A program made the translations under genes and the position numbers. Below the pieces are notes generated by a model. The model was not told the DNA's origin, did not search any database, and was given only the letters and a program-made list of their open reading frames with translations. This document shows, piece by piece, positions 8,628 through 17,099 of a stretch of DNA of 55,955 bases. The DNA comes from Halobacteriales archaeon QS_6_71_20 (lineage in GTDB: Archaea; Halobacteriota; Halobacteria; Halobacteriales; Haloferacaceae), in the NCBI GenBank assembly GCA_003020945.1, contig PXRU01000030.1, forward strand, positions 1 through 55,955. The letters run 5' to 3'. Each line of letters opens with the position of its first letter. Positions within the stretch are counted from its first letter, which is position 1.

Positions 8628-10091
8628 ATGCCGCGTTTCGTCCACTACTCCGACATCGAGAACGTCTACGACGACCCCCAGCGCGCGGGGCGGCTCGCCG
8701 GCCGCATCGCGGCGCTTGACGGCCCGGACGCCGCCGTCGTCGGCTCCGGCGACGACACCTCCCCGGGCGTCGCCGCGACGGTCTCGGAGGGCCGGCAGGC
8801 GATCGACCTCTACCGGGCGGTCGACACGGACGTGGAGACGTTCGGCAACCACGACTTCGACTTCGGCGCCGACGCCGCCCGCGCCGTCGTCGCCGACTCC
8901 CCCCAGACGTGGGTGTCCGCGAACGTCCGCGACGCCGACGGCGAGCCGTTCGGCGCCGCCGAGGGGGTGGTCCCCCACACCGTCGAGCGCGTCGACGGCG
9001 ACCGCGTCGGCTTCTTCGGCGTCACCGACCCCGCGACGGACTCGCTGAACCCGATGGCGGCCGATCTGGGGTTCACTGATCCGTACGAGGCTGCCCGCGA
9101 CGCCGTCACCGATCTCCGCGAGGCGGGCGTCGACCACGTCGTCGCCGTCTCCCACCTCGGCGGCGGCGACGACGAACTCGCGCGGATCGATGGCGTCGAC
9201 CTGGTGCTCGGCGGCCACGTCCACAGCGAGCGTGCCGAGCGCGTCGACGGGACGCTGTGTACCCGCCCGGGCGTCAACGGCGAGACGGTGCTTGAGGTGA
9301 CCCTCGACGCCGACGGCGACGCGACGGTCGCCCGCCACGGCCCCGAGGGGGCGCCCGTCGACGGGCGCGTCGCCGACGCGCTCCGGGAGCGGATCGCGGC
9401 CGCGGGCCTGGACGAGCCCGTCGGCCGCGTCGCGGAGCCGATCGAGCGCACCGAGGCGGCGATCCACGGCGGGGAGTGTCGCATCGGCAACCTCGTCGCC
9501 GACGCCTACCGCGAGGCCGCGGACGCGGACGTGGGCCTCCAGAACGCCGGCGGCCTGCGGCTCGGCCACGACCTCGCGGGCGAGGTGACCGAGGCGGACC
9601 TGCTGTCGGTGCTGCCGTTCGAGGAGCCGGTCGTGCTCGTCGAGCTCGCCGGGGCGGAGCTGCTCGACGCCCTCCGACAGATGTCCGCCGCCGTCGTCGA
9701 CTTCGGCGAGGAGGACTGGTGGCACGGCCACGTCAGCGGCGTCGAGGTGGTCTGGGACGACGACGCCGCGGAGCTGCTGTCGGCGACGGTCGACGGGGAG
9801 CCGGTCGATCCCGAGCGCGTCTACCGCGTCGCGACGCCGGAGTACCTCCTCCACTCCGACCACGAGTTCCCCGCCATCGACGAGCGCCACCGCGCCGGCG
9901 AGTACGGGATCCAACACGAGGTGCTGGCGGAGTACGTCCGTGAGCACGGGATCGACCCGCAGATCGAGGGACGGATCCGGCGGGTCTCCGGCGACGAGCG
10001 GGCCGACGTCGAGGCCGCGCACGCGGATCGACGCCGACACGGGGATCAGCGCCAGCACGGGTCGTCGCCGGGCGCCGCCGGCGACGAGTGA
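8628..10091 (+). CDS. 5'-nucleotidase family metallophosphoesterase
   Basis: A 487-residue protein of the UshA/5'-nucleotidase type. The N-terminal calcineurin-like domain has HYSDIEN (in place of the usual DxH), GSGDDT, FGNHDFDFG and VLGGHVHSE. The C-terminal nucleotidase domain shows GNLVADAYREAAD, NAGGLR and LLSVLPFEEPVVLVEL. The last about 30 residues are a His/Arg/Asp-rich tail without recognised motif. There is no signal peptide, so unlike bacterial UshA it is predicted cytoplasmic, as in other haloarchaeal members. Likely substrates are nucleoside monophosphates or related phosphomonoesters; specificity cannot be read from sequence. ATG at 8628 begins the first beta strand directly. 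Confidence 0.85.
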   Translation: MPRFVHYSDIENVYDDPQRAGRLAGRIAALDGPDAAVVGSGDDTSPGVAATVSEGRQAIDLYRAVDTDVETFGNHDFDFGADAARAVVADSPQTWVSANVRDADGEPFGAAEGVVPHTVERVDGDRVGFFGVTDPATDSLNPMAADLGFTDPYEAARDAVTDLREAGVDHVVAVSHLGGGDDELARIDGVDLVLGGHVHSERAERVDGTLCTRPGVNGETVLEVTLDADGDATVARHGPEGAPVDGRVADALRERIAAAGLDEPVGRVAEPIERTEAAIHGGECRIGNLVADAYREAADADVGLQNAGGLRLGHDLAGEVTEADLLSVLPFEEPVVLVELAGAELLDALRQMSAAVVDFGEEDWWHGHVSGVEVVWDDDAAELLSATVDGEPVDPERVYRVATPEYLLHSDHEFPAIDERHRAGEYGIQHEVLAEYVREHGIDPQIEGRIRRVSGDERADVEAAHADRRRHGDQRQHGSSPGAAGDE

Positions 10092-10225
10092 GCGGCGCGA
10101 CCACCGTCGACCGGCTCGCGGATCGGGCCGGGGGCCGGCGGCGGGAATGGGGCACGCGACAGGACCGGGCACGTCGGACGGTCACGGGAGGAAGTGTTTA
10201 CTCGGGCCGTCGCGTGGCATCGTCA

Positions 10226-10381
10226 ATGACGTCGGCCGTCGACCCGGCGGGGTACCCGCTCTTCGACTCCGCCATCGGATCGTTCATCGAGGGAAAGCTC
10301 GACGCGACGACGATCACCGTCCGCGCGAACGGCGAGACGACCGAGCTCGCGGCCCCGGAGAGCGGCCGCGGCGAGCCGTGA
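10226..10381 (+). CDS. 51-residue acidic protein co-transcribed with birA
   Basis: A small ORF (MTSAVDPAGYPLFDSAIG...) with a TATA-like TGTTTACTC 28 bases before its ATG, so it looks like the first gene of a leaderless transcript. Its TGA overlaps the GTG start of birA (GTGA), a layout typical of translational coupling. It has no Cys, no membrane segment, and a predicted short helix followed by a beta hairpin (ATTITVRANGETTELAAP). I do not recognise it firmly. A role as a small accessory subunit of a biotin-dependent carboxylase, as PccX is in Haloferax, is possible only by neighbourhood. Confidence 0.6.
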   Translation: MTSAVDPAGYPLFDSAIGSFIEGKLDATTITVRANGETTELAAPESGRGEP

Positions 10382-11346
10382 CGGGAGCCGACGGCGGGGC
10401 CGGAGCCGGGAACGAGGCCGGGAGCGGACGGGCGGACGTCGGCGTACCGGCGACGCGGCGCGCGCTGCTTGCCGCCCTCGCGGACGGTCCGGCGTCCGGG
10501 CCGGCGCTTGCCGATCGCCTCGGCGTCTCGCGGGCGGCGGTGTGGAACCACGTGGAGGCGCTGCGCGAGGCGGGCGTCGCCGTCGAGAGCACCGGCGACG
10601 GCTACGCGGTCGCCGACGTCTCCGGCTACTCCGGGGAGGCGATCGCGCTCGGGCTGGCGGCGCCGTTCGCCGTCGACTACCACGACAGCGTCGGCTCGAC
10701 GAACGACCGCGCCCGCGAGCTGGCGGACGCGGGCGCGGACGACGTCGCCGTCGTCGCCGACGAGCAGACCGCCTCCCGGGGGCGGCTCGACCGCGAGTGG
10801 GTGTCGCCGCCGGGCGGCGTCTGGCTCTCCGTGCTGTGTCGCCCGGACGCGCCGCCGGCGCACGCGCCCGCATACACGCTGGCGATGGCCGTCGCCGTGG
10901 CGCGCGCCTGTCGGGAGGCCGGCGTCGACGCCCGGATCAAGTGGCCCAACGACGTGCTCGTCCCCGACGACGGGGACGCCGAGGCGGCCCGCGGCGGGCG
11001 CAAGCTCTGCGGGATCCTCACCGAGATGGAGGGGGAGGCGGACCGCGTCTCCCGGCTCGTCGTCGGCGTCGCCGAGCGCGGCGAGCCGGTCGACCGGCGC
11101 CTGCTCGTCCAGCGGGTCCTGGAGGCGTTCGACGGGCTCCGTGGCGACCTCCGGGACGCGGTGTCGGCGTGGACCGAACTGTCCGACACGGTCGGCCGGC
11201 GCGTCCGGGTGGAAACGCCCGACCGCGTCGTCGAGGGGGCGGCCGTCCGCGTCGAGTTCCCCGGCGCGCTCGTCGTCGACACCGGCGACGGCGAGGTTCG
11301 GGTGACCGCCGGCGACTGCGAACACCTCCGCCCGGTCGACGGGTGA
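10378..11346 (+). CDS. birA: Biotin-protein ligase with N-terminal HTH, missing the GxGxN loop
   Basis: A 322-residue BirA-type ligase that joins biotin to carboxylase carrier domains through biotinyl-AMP. It has a winged-helix N-terminus (RLGVSRAAVWNHVEALREAG), then the catalytic domain: DSVGSTNDRARELA, ASRGRLDREWVSPPGGVWLS (the GRGRxxR-type biotin loop with GRL), KWPNDVLV and LCGILTEMEGEA. After VSRLVVGV the expected VGIGVNAN stretch and about 20 residues are absent and the sequence goes straight to AERGEPVDRRLLVQ. The SH3-like C-terminal domain is intact. GTG start overlaps the upstream 51-residue gene. The deletion is in frame, so a protein is made, but activity is doubtful if the deletion is real. 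Confidence 0.88.
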   Translation: MTGADGGAGAGNEAGSGRADVGVPATRRALLAALADGPASGPALADRLGVSRAAVWNHVEALREAGVAVESTGDGYAVADVSGYSGEAIALGLAAPFAVDYHDSVGSTNDRARELADAGADDVAVVADEQTASRGRLDREWVSPPGGVWLSVLCRPDAPPAHAPAYTLAMAVAVARACREAGVDARIKWPNDVLVPDDGDAEAARGGRKLCGILTEMEGEADRVSRLVVGVAERGEPVDRRLLVQRVLEAFDGLRGDLRDAVSAWTELSDTVGRRVRVETPDRVVEGAAVRVEFPGALVVDTGDGEVRVTAGDCEHLRPVDG

Positions 11347-11386
11347 GCGACGGTGGCCGCCGGCTCGGTCGGCGTCGCCCCGCCAC

Positions 11387-11833
11387 TCAGTCGCCGCCGG
11401 CGACGCGAACCGTGAGCACGGGCACCGACGACGCGCGGACGACCTTCTCGGCGACGCTGCCCAGCAGGAGGCGGTCGATCCCCCCGCGGCCGTGCGTCCC
11501 CATCACGACTAGGTCGCAGTCGGCGTCCTCGGCGTAGCGGACGATCTCCGCGCTCGGCGAGCCGTCGACGATCGCCGTCTCCACGGGGACGTCGTGGTCG
11601 TCGCCGACCGCCTCGACCAGCGACACCGCGTCCTCCGCGTCGCTCCGGAGCAGCTCGTCGATCCCCTCCCAGCTCGACTCCATCGGCATCCCGGCGTACG
11701 ACGCCGAGTTGACGACGTACAGCGCGTGGACGGTCGCGCCGTGCCGGACCGCGAGGTCGACGGCGTGGCGGACGGCTCGCTCGACGCCGTCGGAGCCGTC
11801 CGTCGGGACGAGGATCCGGTCGTACATCCCCAT
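11387..11833 (-). CDS. Universal stress protein (UspA family)
   Basis: A 148-residue single Usp domain. It begins MGMYDRILVPTDGS, the classic first strand with the nucleotide-binding Asp. It ends with GTHGRGGIDRLLLGSVAEKVV, the G-x2-G-x9-G-S ATP-binding signature, so it is of the ATP-binding class. It is convergent with birA, 40 bases apart. The start at 11833 is preferred over an upstream in-frame ATG at 11947, which would add 38 residues with no resemblance to the family and would cover the probable TATA (CTTATTG, minus strand). Role in stress response is known for the family only. Confidence 0.93.
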   Translation of the reverse strand: MGMYDRILVPTDGSDGVERAVRHAVDLAVRHGATVHALYVVNSASYAGMPMESSWEGIDELLRSDAEDAVSLVEAVGDDHDVPVETAIVDGSPSAEIVRYAEDADCDLVVMGTHGRGGIDRLLLGSVAEKVVRASSVPVLTVRVAGGD

Positions 11834-12043
11834 GTCGAACTCTGCCGTACCGTGGCCGGGGACCCGCAATAAGGCTTCCCACGGGACGCCGGGGCGCTCG
11901 CCCGCCCAGCGCGGGTCTGACGACGGGGCGACGTACGACCCGATCAACTCCGATGGGGCCGGACCACCGGCGACGGCGAAGCCGCGGCTCGGGGGCGGCG
12001 GACGGCGGAGAGAACGGCTCGCGGGGCGTCGGCGGGGAGCCGG

Positions 12044-12310
12044 CTACAGCCGGCCGACTTCCTCGACGCTGACGGACTCGACGCCGTCGACGTCGGAGAA
12101 CGACCCCTCGACGGCCTCGGTGCCGCCGGCGTCGTCGGGGACGACGACCATCGGCAGCAGGGCGACGAGGCCGAACGCGACGTCGTCGCGCTCGACGCTA
12201 CGGATCTCGGCGCCCTGTGGCAGCGACTCCTCCAGCTTCCGCTGGAGCTCGTCGAGGTCGATGTCGGGACTCTGCGGCATCACCTTCATCTTCGCGGCGA
12301 CCTTCCCCAT
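12044..12310 (-). CDS. ef1b: Elongation factor 1-beta
   Basis: An 88-residue archaeal EF-1 beta, the exchange factor that reloads EF-1 alpha with GTP. The sequence [19 protein letters not shown], the middle [16 protein letters not shown] and the final [13 protein letters not shown] follow the family along its whole length. The gene follows the small zinc-finger gene after two bases and shares its promoter. That pair is conserved in haloarchaea and suggests the zinc-finger protein also acts in translation. Confidence 0.96.
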   Translation of the reverse strand: MGKVAAKMKVMPQSPDIDLDELQRKLEESLPQGAEIRSVERDDVAFGLVALLPMVVVPDDAGGTEAVEGSFSDVDGVESVSVEEVGRL

Positions 12311-12312
12311 CG

Positions 12313-12498
12313 TCAGGGCCCCCGGAAGCCGCAGTCAGGACACTCGTAGAGGTTGCTCTGCTTGCGGCACTTCGCGCACCGGCAGATACTCGTGCCGCAG
12401 TCGGGGCACTCGAACATCGCCGCGGACGTCCCGGCGACGTTGATGCCGCAGGAGACACAGCGTCGCTCGGACCCCTCGTCCGACTCTGACTGGCTCAT
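12313..12498 (-). CDS. Small zinc-finger protein with four CxxC motifs (HVO_2753 type)
   Basis: A 61-residue protein with four CxxC pairs (CVSC, CPDC, CAKC, CPDC), enough to bind two zinc ions. It closely resembles HVO_2753 of Haloferax volcanii, a two-zinc-finger protein whose loss affects biofilm formation and swarming (from memory of the literature). It is the first gene of a two-gene operon with EF-1 beta, two bases downstream. The TATA at 12521-12529 is 27 bases from the ATG, so the transcript is leaderless. Confidence 0.9.
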   Translation of the reverse strand: MSQSESDEGSERRCVSCGINVAGTSAAMFECPDCGTSICRCAKCRKQSNLYECPDCGFRGP

Positions 12499-12520
12499 AC
12501 GGCTAGGAACCGGCGCGCGG

Positions 12521-12536
12521 CTTTTAACGGTTGTCT
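12521..12536 (-). promoter_or_regulatory. Core promoter of the zinc-finger/ef1b operon
   Basis: On the minus strand this reads GACAACCGTTAAAAG: a GACAAC box (BRE position) directly before the TATA element, centred 27 bases from the ATG at 12498. The same GACAAC-plus-TATA arrangement recurs before rpl11, the DHH gene and tdk in this window. Confidence 0.7.
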
Positions 12537-12657
12537 TTACTCCCGACAGGAGGCCTCGGCGGCGGCGTCCACCCGGGGGATCGGGACGCCCGTGTCCGCC
12601 AGTTCGAGAGCCACCGCCGTGGGTGGGGCAGCCGGCCGGAATCGAATCGGCGCCCGT

Positions 12658-13826
12658 TCACGCGAGGATCAGCGGACCGAGCAACACCCCCATGAGGTGG
12701 ACGCGACGACAGCGGAGCCGGACCGGCACGAACCCCACCGCCGCGGCCGCGACGAGCACGCCGACGCCGAACGGGCCGGCGAAAAGCGCCGACAGCGCGA
12801 CCAGCCCCGCCAGGACGCCGCCGACGAGCGGGCCGTACGGGAGCGCGCCGACGGCGCGCAACGCCGCGTCGCCGACCACCACGACCCCGAGCGTTCCGAC
12901 GGCGCCGGCGACGAGAGCGACGGCCAGAAGCGGCGGGAGCGCGGCCGGAACCCCGACGTCGCGCATCGCCACCAGCACGCCGGACCGAGGGGCGTCGAAC
13001 GCCCAGTAGGCGAACAGCGCGAACACTGCGGTCGCCGTATTGGCGCCGCTGGTCGCGACGACGTACTCCCGCGCCGGGTCGCGGCCGGCGGTCGCGGGCA
13101 GCGCGAGCACGGCGGCGACGCCCGCGGAGACGCCCGGCAGGTAGCCGCCTGCGGCGGGACGCCCGCGCCGCCGAGCGCGTCGACGAGCACGGGGACGCCG
13201 AACAGCCCCGCGAACAGCGGCGCGAGGATCCCCCCGGCGGAGACGAGCGGGTCGGTCGGGGCGTCGAGCGCGACCAGTCCCAGCGCCGCCGCAAGCGCGA
13301 ACGACGCCGCCCCGGCGACCCGTCTTCGGGTCGTCGACTCGGTGGCAACGAGCAGGAGCGCGACGCCGGCCAGCACCGCCGGCAGCCACGCCCGGAGGAG
13401 GGGGTACGCCACGCGCATCGCCGTGGTGACGGCGACGGCCGCCGGGACGGCGATCAGCAGCGCCAGCCCGGAGCCCGCCGCGGAGAGCCGCAGCGCCTCC
13501 CGGCCGCGCCCCTCGGCGACGAGCCGGTGGCCCGGGAGCGCCGCCGCCGCCATCGCCGCGTCCGGGACGCCGAACGCCAGCGACGGCACGACGTCGAGGA
13601 ACGTGTGGACGACGCCCGCCGCGAGCATCGCACAGCCCAGCGGGAGCGGCGGCGCGTCCAGCGTCGGCGCGGCGGCCGCCAGCAGGAACGCGAAGTTGTT
13701 GGCGTGGAGGCCGGGAACGAGCCCGCTACAGCAGCCGAGCGCGCAGCCGGCGAGGGTGTACGCGAGCAGCGGGAGGTGGGCCGGAGCGCCGGGGAACTGG
13801 AGCACCGGGCGAGGTGGTGTCGTCAT
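12658..13826 (-). pseudogene. TctA-like permease (tripartite tricarboxylate transporter family), frameshifted
   Basis: From the ATG at 13826 a polytopic membrane protein begins (GCALGCCSGLVPGLHANNFA, the family's first glycine-rich helix) and runs about 220 residues to DALGGAGVPPQ. At about 13155-13165 the frame must change to continue with AAGGYLPGVSAGVAAVLALP, which proceeds through several more membrane helices to the stop at 12658. In related proteins about 25 residues separate these two blocks, so a segment that is not a multiple of three appears to be missing. As written, translation after the junction is Arg/Pro/Ser-rich nonsense. Either the gene is dead or the assembly dropped a segment. 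It is upstream of, but separate from, the ef1b operon. Confidence 0.8.
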
Positions 13827-13979
13827 CCGGTTTCAACCCTCGCGGCGCGGGCGATCGAGTCACGCCGGGGACGGGTCGGCGACGTCGCCGGGGAGACCGG
13901 CGCCGCCGCTGTCCGGCACGCGGCTCGAAAGAAGGTGTGGTCTCGGGACCGACCGGTCGAGCGGCGGCGAGCGCCGGCG

Positions 13980-14242
13980 TCAGCCGAACAGCTCGCCCAG
14001 GCCCTCGCCCGAGTCGCCGTCGTCGTCGTCCTCGTCGGCGGCCTCCTCGGCCGCGTCCTCGGACTCCTCCTCCTCGTCGGCGGCTTCGGCCTCCGCCTCG
14101 TCGGCGGAGCCGGCGGCGCCGCCCGCGGCGCCCGCGGCGGGCGCAGCGGCGGCCGTGCGGCCTCGAGCACCGCCGTGACGTTCTCCTCGTTGATCTCTCC
14201 GTCCGTCTCGTTCAGGATGAGTGCAGCGTAAACGTATTCCAT
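13980..14242 (-). pseudogene. rpl12: Ribosomal protein L12/P1, frameshifted by an internal deletion
   Basis: The ATG at 14242 gives the canonical archaeal L12 N-terminus MEYVYAALILNETDGEINEE through VTAVLEA (28 residues). The reading frame then turns into an Arg/Pro-rich string. The genuine C-terminal half is present in another frame: TAAAAPAAGAAGGAAG, a long Glu/Asp run, and the signature end SGEGLGELFG with its stop at 13980. The expected middle (the helix beginning about GVDVEESRV...) is missing, about 29 residues, and the loss is not a multiple of three. L12 forms the stalk that recruits translation GTPases and is normally single copy and essential, so sequencing or assembly error is the first explanation. 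Third gene of L1-L10-L12. Confidence 0.88.
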
Positions 14243-14260
14243 GGTCCTGTGTCGTGTGTG

Positions 14261-15310
14261 TCAGCCGAACATCTCGCCGAGGCCCTCGGCTCCGTCGTCG
14301 CCGTCGTCGTCGTCGGCGTCGTCGGCGGGCTCGGCGTCCGTGTCCTCGTCGTCGCTCGATTCGTCCGTCCCCTCGGTCTCGGCCCTGTCGGCCGCGGCCG
14401 GCTCGGGCGCCTCGACGCCGCGGAGCTCCTCGGGGAGCGCCTCGTCGTCGTCGATGGCGGCCGCGAGCGACCGCACCTGCGCGTCCGCACGGGAGACGAG
14501 CTCCGGCATGAGATCCTCGTCCTCGACGGCCGCGAACAGGCCGACCGCCTTCGCGTCGCCGGCGGCCCGCGCGAGCAGCGTGCCCGCGGTGCGGGCCGTC
14601 GGGTAGCCGGCGTCGACCGAGAGGTTCCGCGCCGCCGCCGCGGCGGACTCCACGTCCGCGCGGTACTCGTCGACGTCGATGGCGAGCTCGTCGGGCTCGA
14701 ACAGCACGCCGTCGCCGTAGACGGCCCGCAGGTCGAGGCCGACCTCCTTCGGCTCGATGCCGAGCTCGCCGAGCACGTTCGCGAGCTCGGCGGAGACCTC
14801 CTCGCCGGCGTCGAGCACCTGCGAGTCGGACATCACCTGGATGGACCCCTCCTGGATCCGCGCGTCCGCTCCGACCTGCTGAAGCTCGCCGACGAACGGT
14901 CCGGGGTCGACCCCCGTGTCACCCTCGGGGACGACGACGGCGTTCGGGGCGACCTCGCCGGCGCCGATCGGCGCCGAGGTCTTCGACTCCTCGAGCTGCT
15001 TGAACAGCCCGAAGGGGTTGTCGTCCGTCCCGATGAGGCCGACGTGGCCCGAGACGAAGTCGGCCAGCTCCTCGATGCCCTCGTTCACCTCGGCGAGCGC
15101 GCGCTCGATGAGGGTGTTCCGGGACATCCGGAGCTCGGCCTGCCCGTACAGCTCCCGACGCATGTCCTGGAGCTGGCGGCTCGGGATCCCGGTGAGGTCG
15201 ACGACGCCGACGGCGTCGTAGGAGTCGACGAACTCCGTCAGCTCGCCGACCTCCTCGCGCTTCCACTCCGGGATCGTGTCGGTCTCGCGCGTCTCCGGCG
15301 TGCTGCTCAT
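14261..15310 (-). CDS. rplP0: Ribosomal protein L10 (acidic stalk protein P0)
   Basis: A 349-residue archaeal L10/P0, the base of the ribosomal stalk. The N-terminal rRNA-binding part includes [20 protein letters not shown] and [12 protein letters not shown]; the C-terminus is a very acidic linker ending GLGEMFG, the same factor-binding tail as L12. The ATG overlaps the rpl1 stop by four bases (ATGA), showing translational coupling. It is followed by rpl12 18 bases later. Confidence 0.97.
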   Translation of the reverse strand: MSSTPETRETDTIPEWKREEVGELTEFVDSYDAVGVVDLTGIPSRQLQDMRRELYGQAELRMSRNTLIERALAEVNEGIEELADFVSGHVGLIGTDDNPFGLFKQLEESKTSAPIGAGEVAPNAVVVPEGDTGVDPGPFVGELQQVGADARIQEGSIQVMSDSQVLDAGEEVSAELANVLGELGIEPKEVGLDLRAVYGDGVLFEPDELAIDVDEYRADVESAAAAARNLSVDAGYPTARTAGTLLARAAGDAKAVGLFAAVEDEDLMPELVSRADAQVRSLAAAIDDDEALPEELRGVEAPEPAAADRAETEGTDESSDDEDTDAEPADDADDDDGDDGAEGLGEMFG

Positions 15311-15945
15311 ACGGGTACCTCCACGGACGGACCCATCGTCGTCTTGACGTAGATCGCGTCGATGTTGAGCGGCCCCTTCTCCAGGTCCGCCTCCAGCCGG
15401 CGGACGATGACGTCGATGTTGTCGCCGATCTCGTCGGCGGTCATGTCCTGGGCACCGACGCGCGTATGGAACGTGCGGCGGTCGCCCGACCGGATCTGGA
15501 CGGTGTTTTTCATGCGGTTGACGGTCTCGACGATGTCGTCGTCGGGCTGGAGCGGCGTCGGCATCTTGCCGCGCGGCCCCAGGACGCGTCCGAGGTTGGA
15601 CGCGACGTCCTGCATCATGTCGGCCTCGGCGACGAAGAAGTCGGTCTCGTCGGCGAGGTCCTTGGCGTCGTTCTCCTCGGACGCCAGATCCGAGAGGTCG
15701 TCGTCCGACAGGACGTCGTCCGCGACGTCTTCCGCACGGAGGGCCGTCTCGCCCTCCGCGATGACGACGATCCGCGTCTCTTGGCCGGTGCCGGCCGGGA
15801 GCACGACTTCGTCGTCGACTCGATTCGACGGGTCGTTGAGGTCCAAGTCCCGGAGGTTGACCGCCAGGTCCACGGTCTCTCGGAAGTTACGTGGGGGGGC
15901 GGTCTCCAGTGCTCGGGATACTGCGTCCTCGATTGAATCTGCCAT
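15307..15945 (-). CDS. rpl1: Ribosomal protein L1
   Basis: A 212-residue archaeal L1 with the family blocks [37 protein letters not shown] and [15 protein letters not shown]. It binds 23S rRNA at the mobile L1 stalk, and archaeal L1 represses its own mRNA by binding a look-alike site. It is the first gene of L1-L10-L12, and a hairpin sits about 40 bases upstream at the start of the predicted leader. The ATG at 15945 is preceded by GGAGGTGAA, a real Shine-Dalgarno sequence, unlike most genes here. Confidence 0.97.
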   Translation of the reverse strand: MADSIEDAVSRALETAPPRNFRETVDLAVNLRDLDLNDPSNRVDDEVVLPAGTGQETRIVVIAEGETALRAEDVADDVLSDDDLSDLASEENDAKDLADETDFFVAEADMMQDVASNLGRVLGPRGKMPTPLQPDDDIVETVNRMKNTVQIRSGDRRTFHTRVGAQDMTADEIGDNIDVIVRRLEADLEKGPLNIDAIYVKTTMGPSVEVPV

Positions 15946-15985
15946 CTTTCACCTCCGTAGTACGCAGGAACGCTCCTACGGGTCA

Positions 15986-16011
15986 GTGAAACAGGCGTGA
16001 ACCTGTCTCAC
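15986..16011 (-). promoter_or_regulatory. Hairpin at the 5' end of the L1 operon leader (candidate L1 autoregulatory site)
   Basis: On the minus strand GTGAGACAGG and CCTGTTTCAC pair over ten positions with one G-U pair and a six-base loop. A TATA-like TCTTAAG lies at about 16033-16040, which would put the start site just before this hairpin and give a leader of about 65 bases. The leader of the Halobacterium L1-L10-L12 transcript is known to hold an L1-binding look-alike of 23S rRNA; the equivalence here is inferred. Confidence 0.6.
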
Positions 16012-16082
16012 CGACGATTCGGCCCACGCGGCACTTAAGACCGTCGAAGGACCAAGCGGCGGGAGAGACGTTCGCACGGCCG

Positions 16083-16871
16083 TCAGTCGGCGGCATCGAG
16101 CGGCGACACCGGGTCGACGCCGTGTCGCTCGCAGCGCCGGGTCAGCGCGTCGACGCGCCCGTCGTACGCCTCGGGGGAGTGGGCGTCCGTGCCGACGGTG
16201 AACGCGACGCCCCGGTCGAGCAGCGCCTCGAACAGCTCGCCCGTCGGGTGGAACGCCGGCCCGTCGTCGCGCTCGGCCCGCTTCGCGTTGATCTCGGGAA
16301 CCGTCCGCGACGCCGCGACCGCGTCGGCGACCCGGCGGACCTGCTCGTCGGTCCGCCGGCCGGCCAACTGCGGATGCGCCTCGACGACGTCGAGGTGGCC
16401 CGCCACGTCGAACAGCTCCGACTCCAGCAGCGAGACGACCGCGTCGTAGTAGTCGGCGACGACGGCGTCTGGATCGGGGGTGCCGGCCGTCGAGAAGTCC
16501 TCGAACGAGAAGACCGTGTGTTCGCCGACGTAGTGGACGCTTCCGATGGCGTACTCGAAGCCCGCGTCCGCGAGGAACGACTCGATCCGCTCCTCCGCGG
16601 CCGGGTCGGGCTCGTAGTCGACCTCGACGCCGTCGTGGATCGCGACGTCGTACTCCGCCCGGAGCCGCTCGACGGCGGCGCGTCGACGCTCGTACGTCAG
16701 GTCGAAGGTCCGGGCGTAGCGGTCGCGCTGCCGCCTCCAGTGCGGGTCCCGCGTCACCGAGCAGTGGTCGGTGAACCCCACCCCGTCGAGGCCGGCGGCG
16801 GCGGCCGCGTCGAGCATCCGTCCGAGGTGGCCGCCGTCGGAGTACGCCGAGTGGGCGTGGTAGTCGTGCAT
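16083..16871 (-). CDS. PHP-domain phosphoesterase (histidinol-phosphatase type)
   Basis: A 262-residue PHP (polymerase and histidinol phosphatase) protein. Metal-binding motifs are in order: HDYHAHSAYSDGG at the N-terminus, FTDHCS, GVEVDYEP, IGSVHYVG, GHLDVVEAHPQ and the C-terminal GTDAHSPEAY. This set corresponds to a complete trinuclear site, so an active enzyme is expected. HisK-type histidinol phosphatase is the best-known function of this length class, but PHP proteins also act on other phosphoesters, and no his gene is nearby. ATG at 16871 lies only two residues before the first metal ligand block, which is normal. Confidence 0.85.
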   Translation of the reverse strand: MHDYHAHSAYSDGGHLGRMLDAAAAAGLDGVGFTDHCSVTRDPHWRRQRDRYARTFDLTYERRRAAVERLRAEYDVAIHDGVEVDYEPDPAAEERIESFLADAGFEYAIGSVHYVGEHTVFSFEDFSTAGTPDPDAVVADYYDAVVSLLESELFDVAGHLDVVEAHPQLAGRRTDEQVRRVADAVAASRTVPEINAKRAERDDGPAFHPTGELFEALLDRGVAFTVGTDAHSPEAYDGRVDALTRRCERHGVDPVSPLDAAD

Positions 16872-16894
16872 ACGAACCGACGGGTCGGCGCGGG

Positions 16895-16934
16895 CCTAAC
16901 GGTTCCGGCGCCGGCCTGACCGTTCCGGCGTCGG
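16895..16934. repeat. Tandem 20-bp direct repeat between PHP gene and rpl11
   Basis: Two abutting copies (16895-16914 and 16915-16934), both of the form CCTRACSGTTCCGGCGYCGG, differ at three positions. They lie just upstream of the PHP gene on its own strand and include its likely TATA-region, so they could be either a simple duplication or a regulatory repeat. The rest of 16935-17099 holds nothing I recognise. Confidence 0.6.
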
Positions 16935-17099
16935 AGCCGGGGAGTCGACCGTCGACCCTCCGACCGTGTACCGACACCCGGATCGAGCGTCGGCGCCCGC
17001 GGTCACCGCGCGTCGTCGCCGACGCGGTCGCTGACGGGAAGTAGGTCGCGACCCGGCCGCCGAACCCGGCGGTCGGAGACGAGAAGTGGAACCGTGGGG

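Noticed and set aside
8628..10091. Periplasmic UshA-type nucleotidase with signal peptide
   Set aside because: The protein starts directly with the catalytic domain (MPRFVHYSDIEN) and has no signal sequence.
11834..11947. 38-residue N-terminal extension of the Usp protein
   Set aside because: Family begins at MYDRILVPTDGS; the extension covers the likely TATA.
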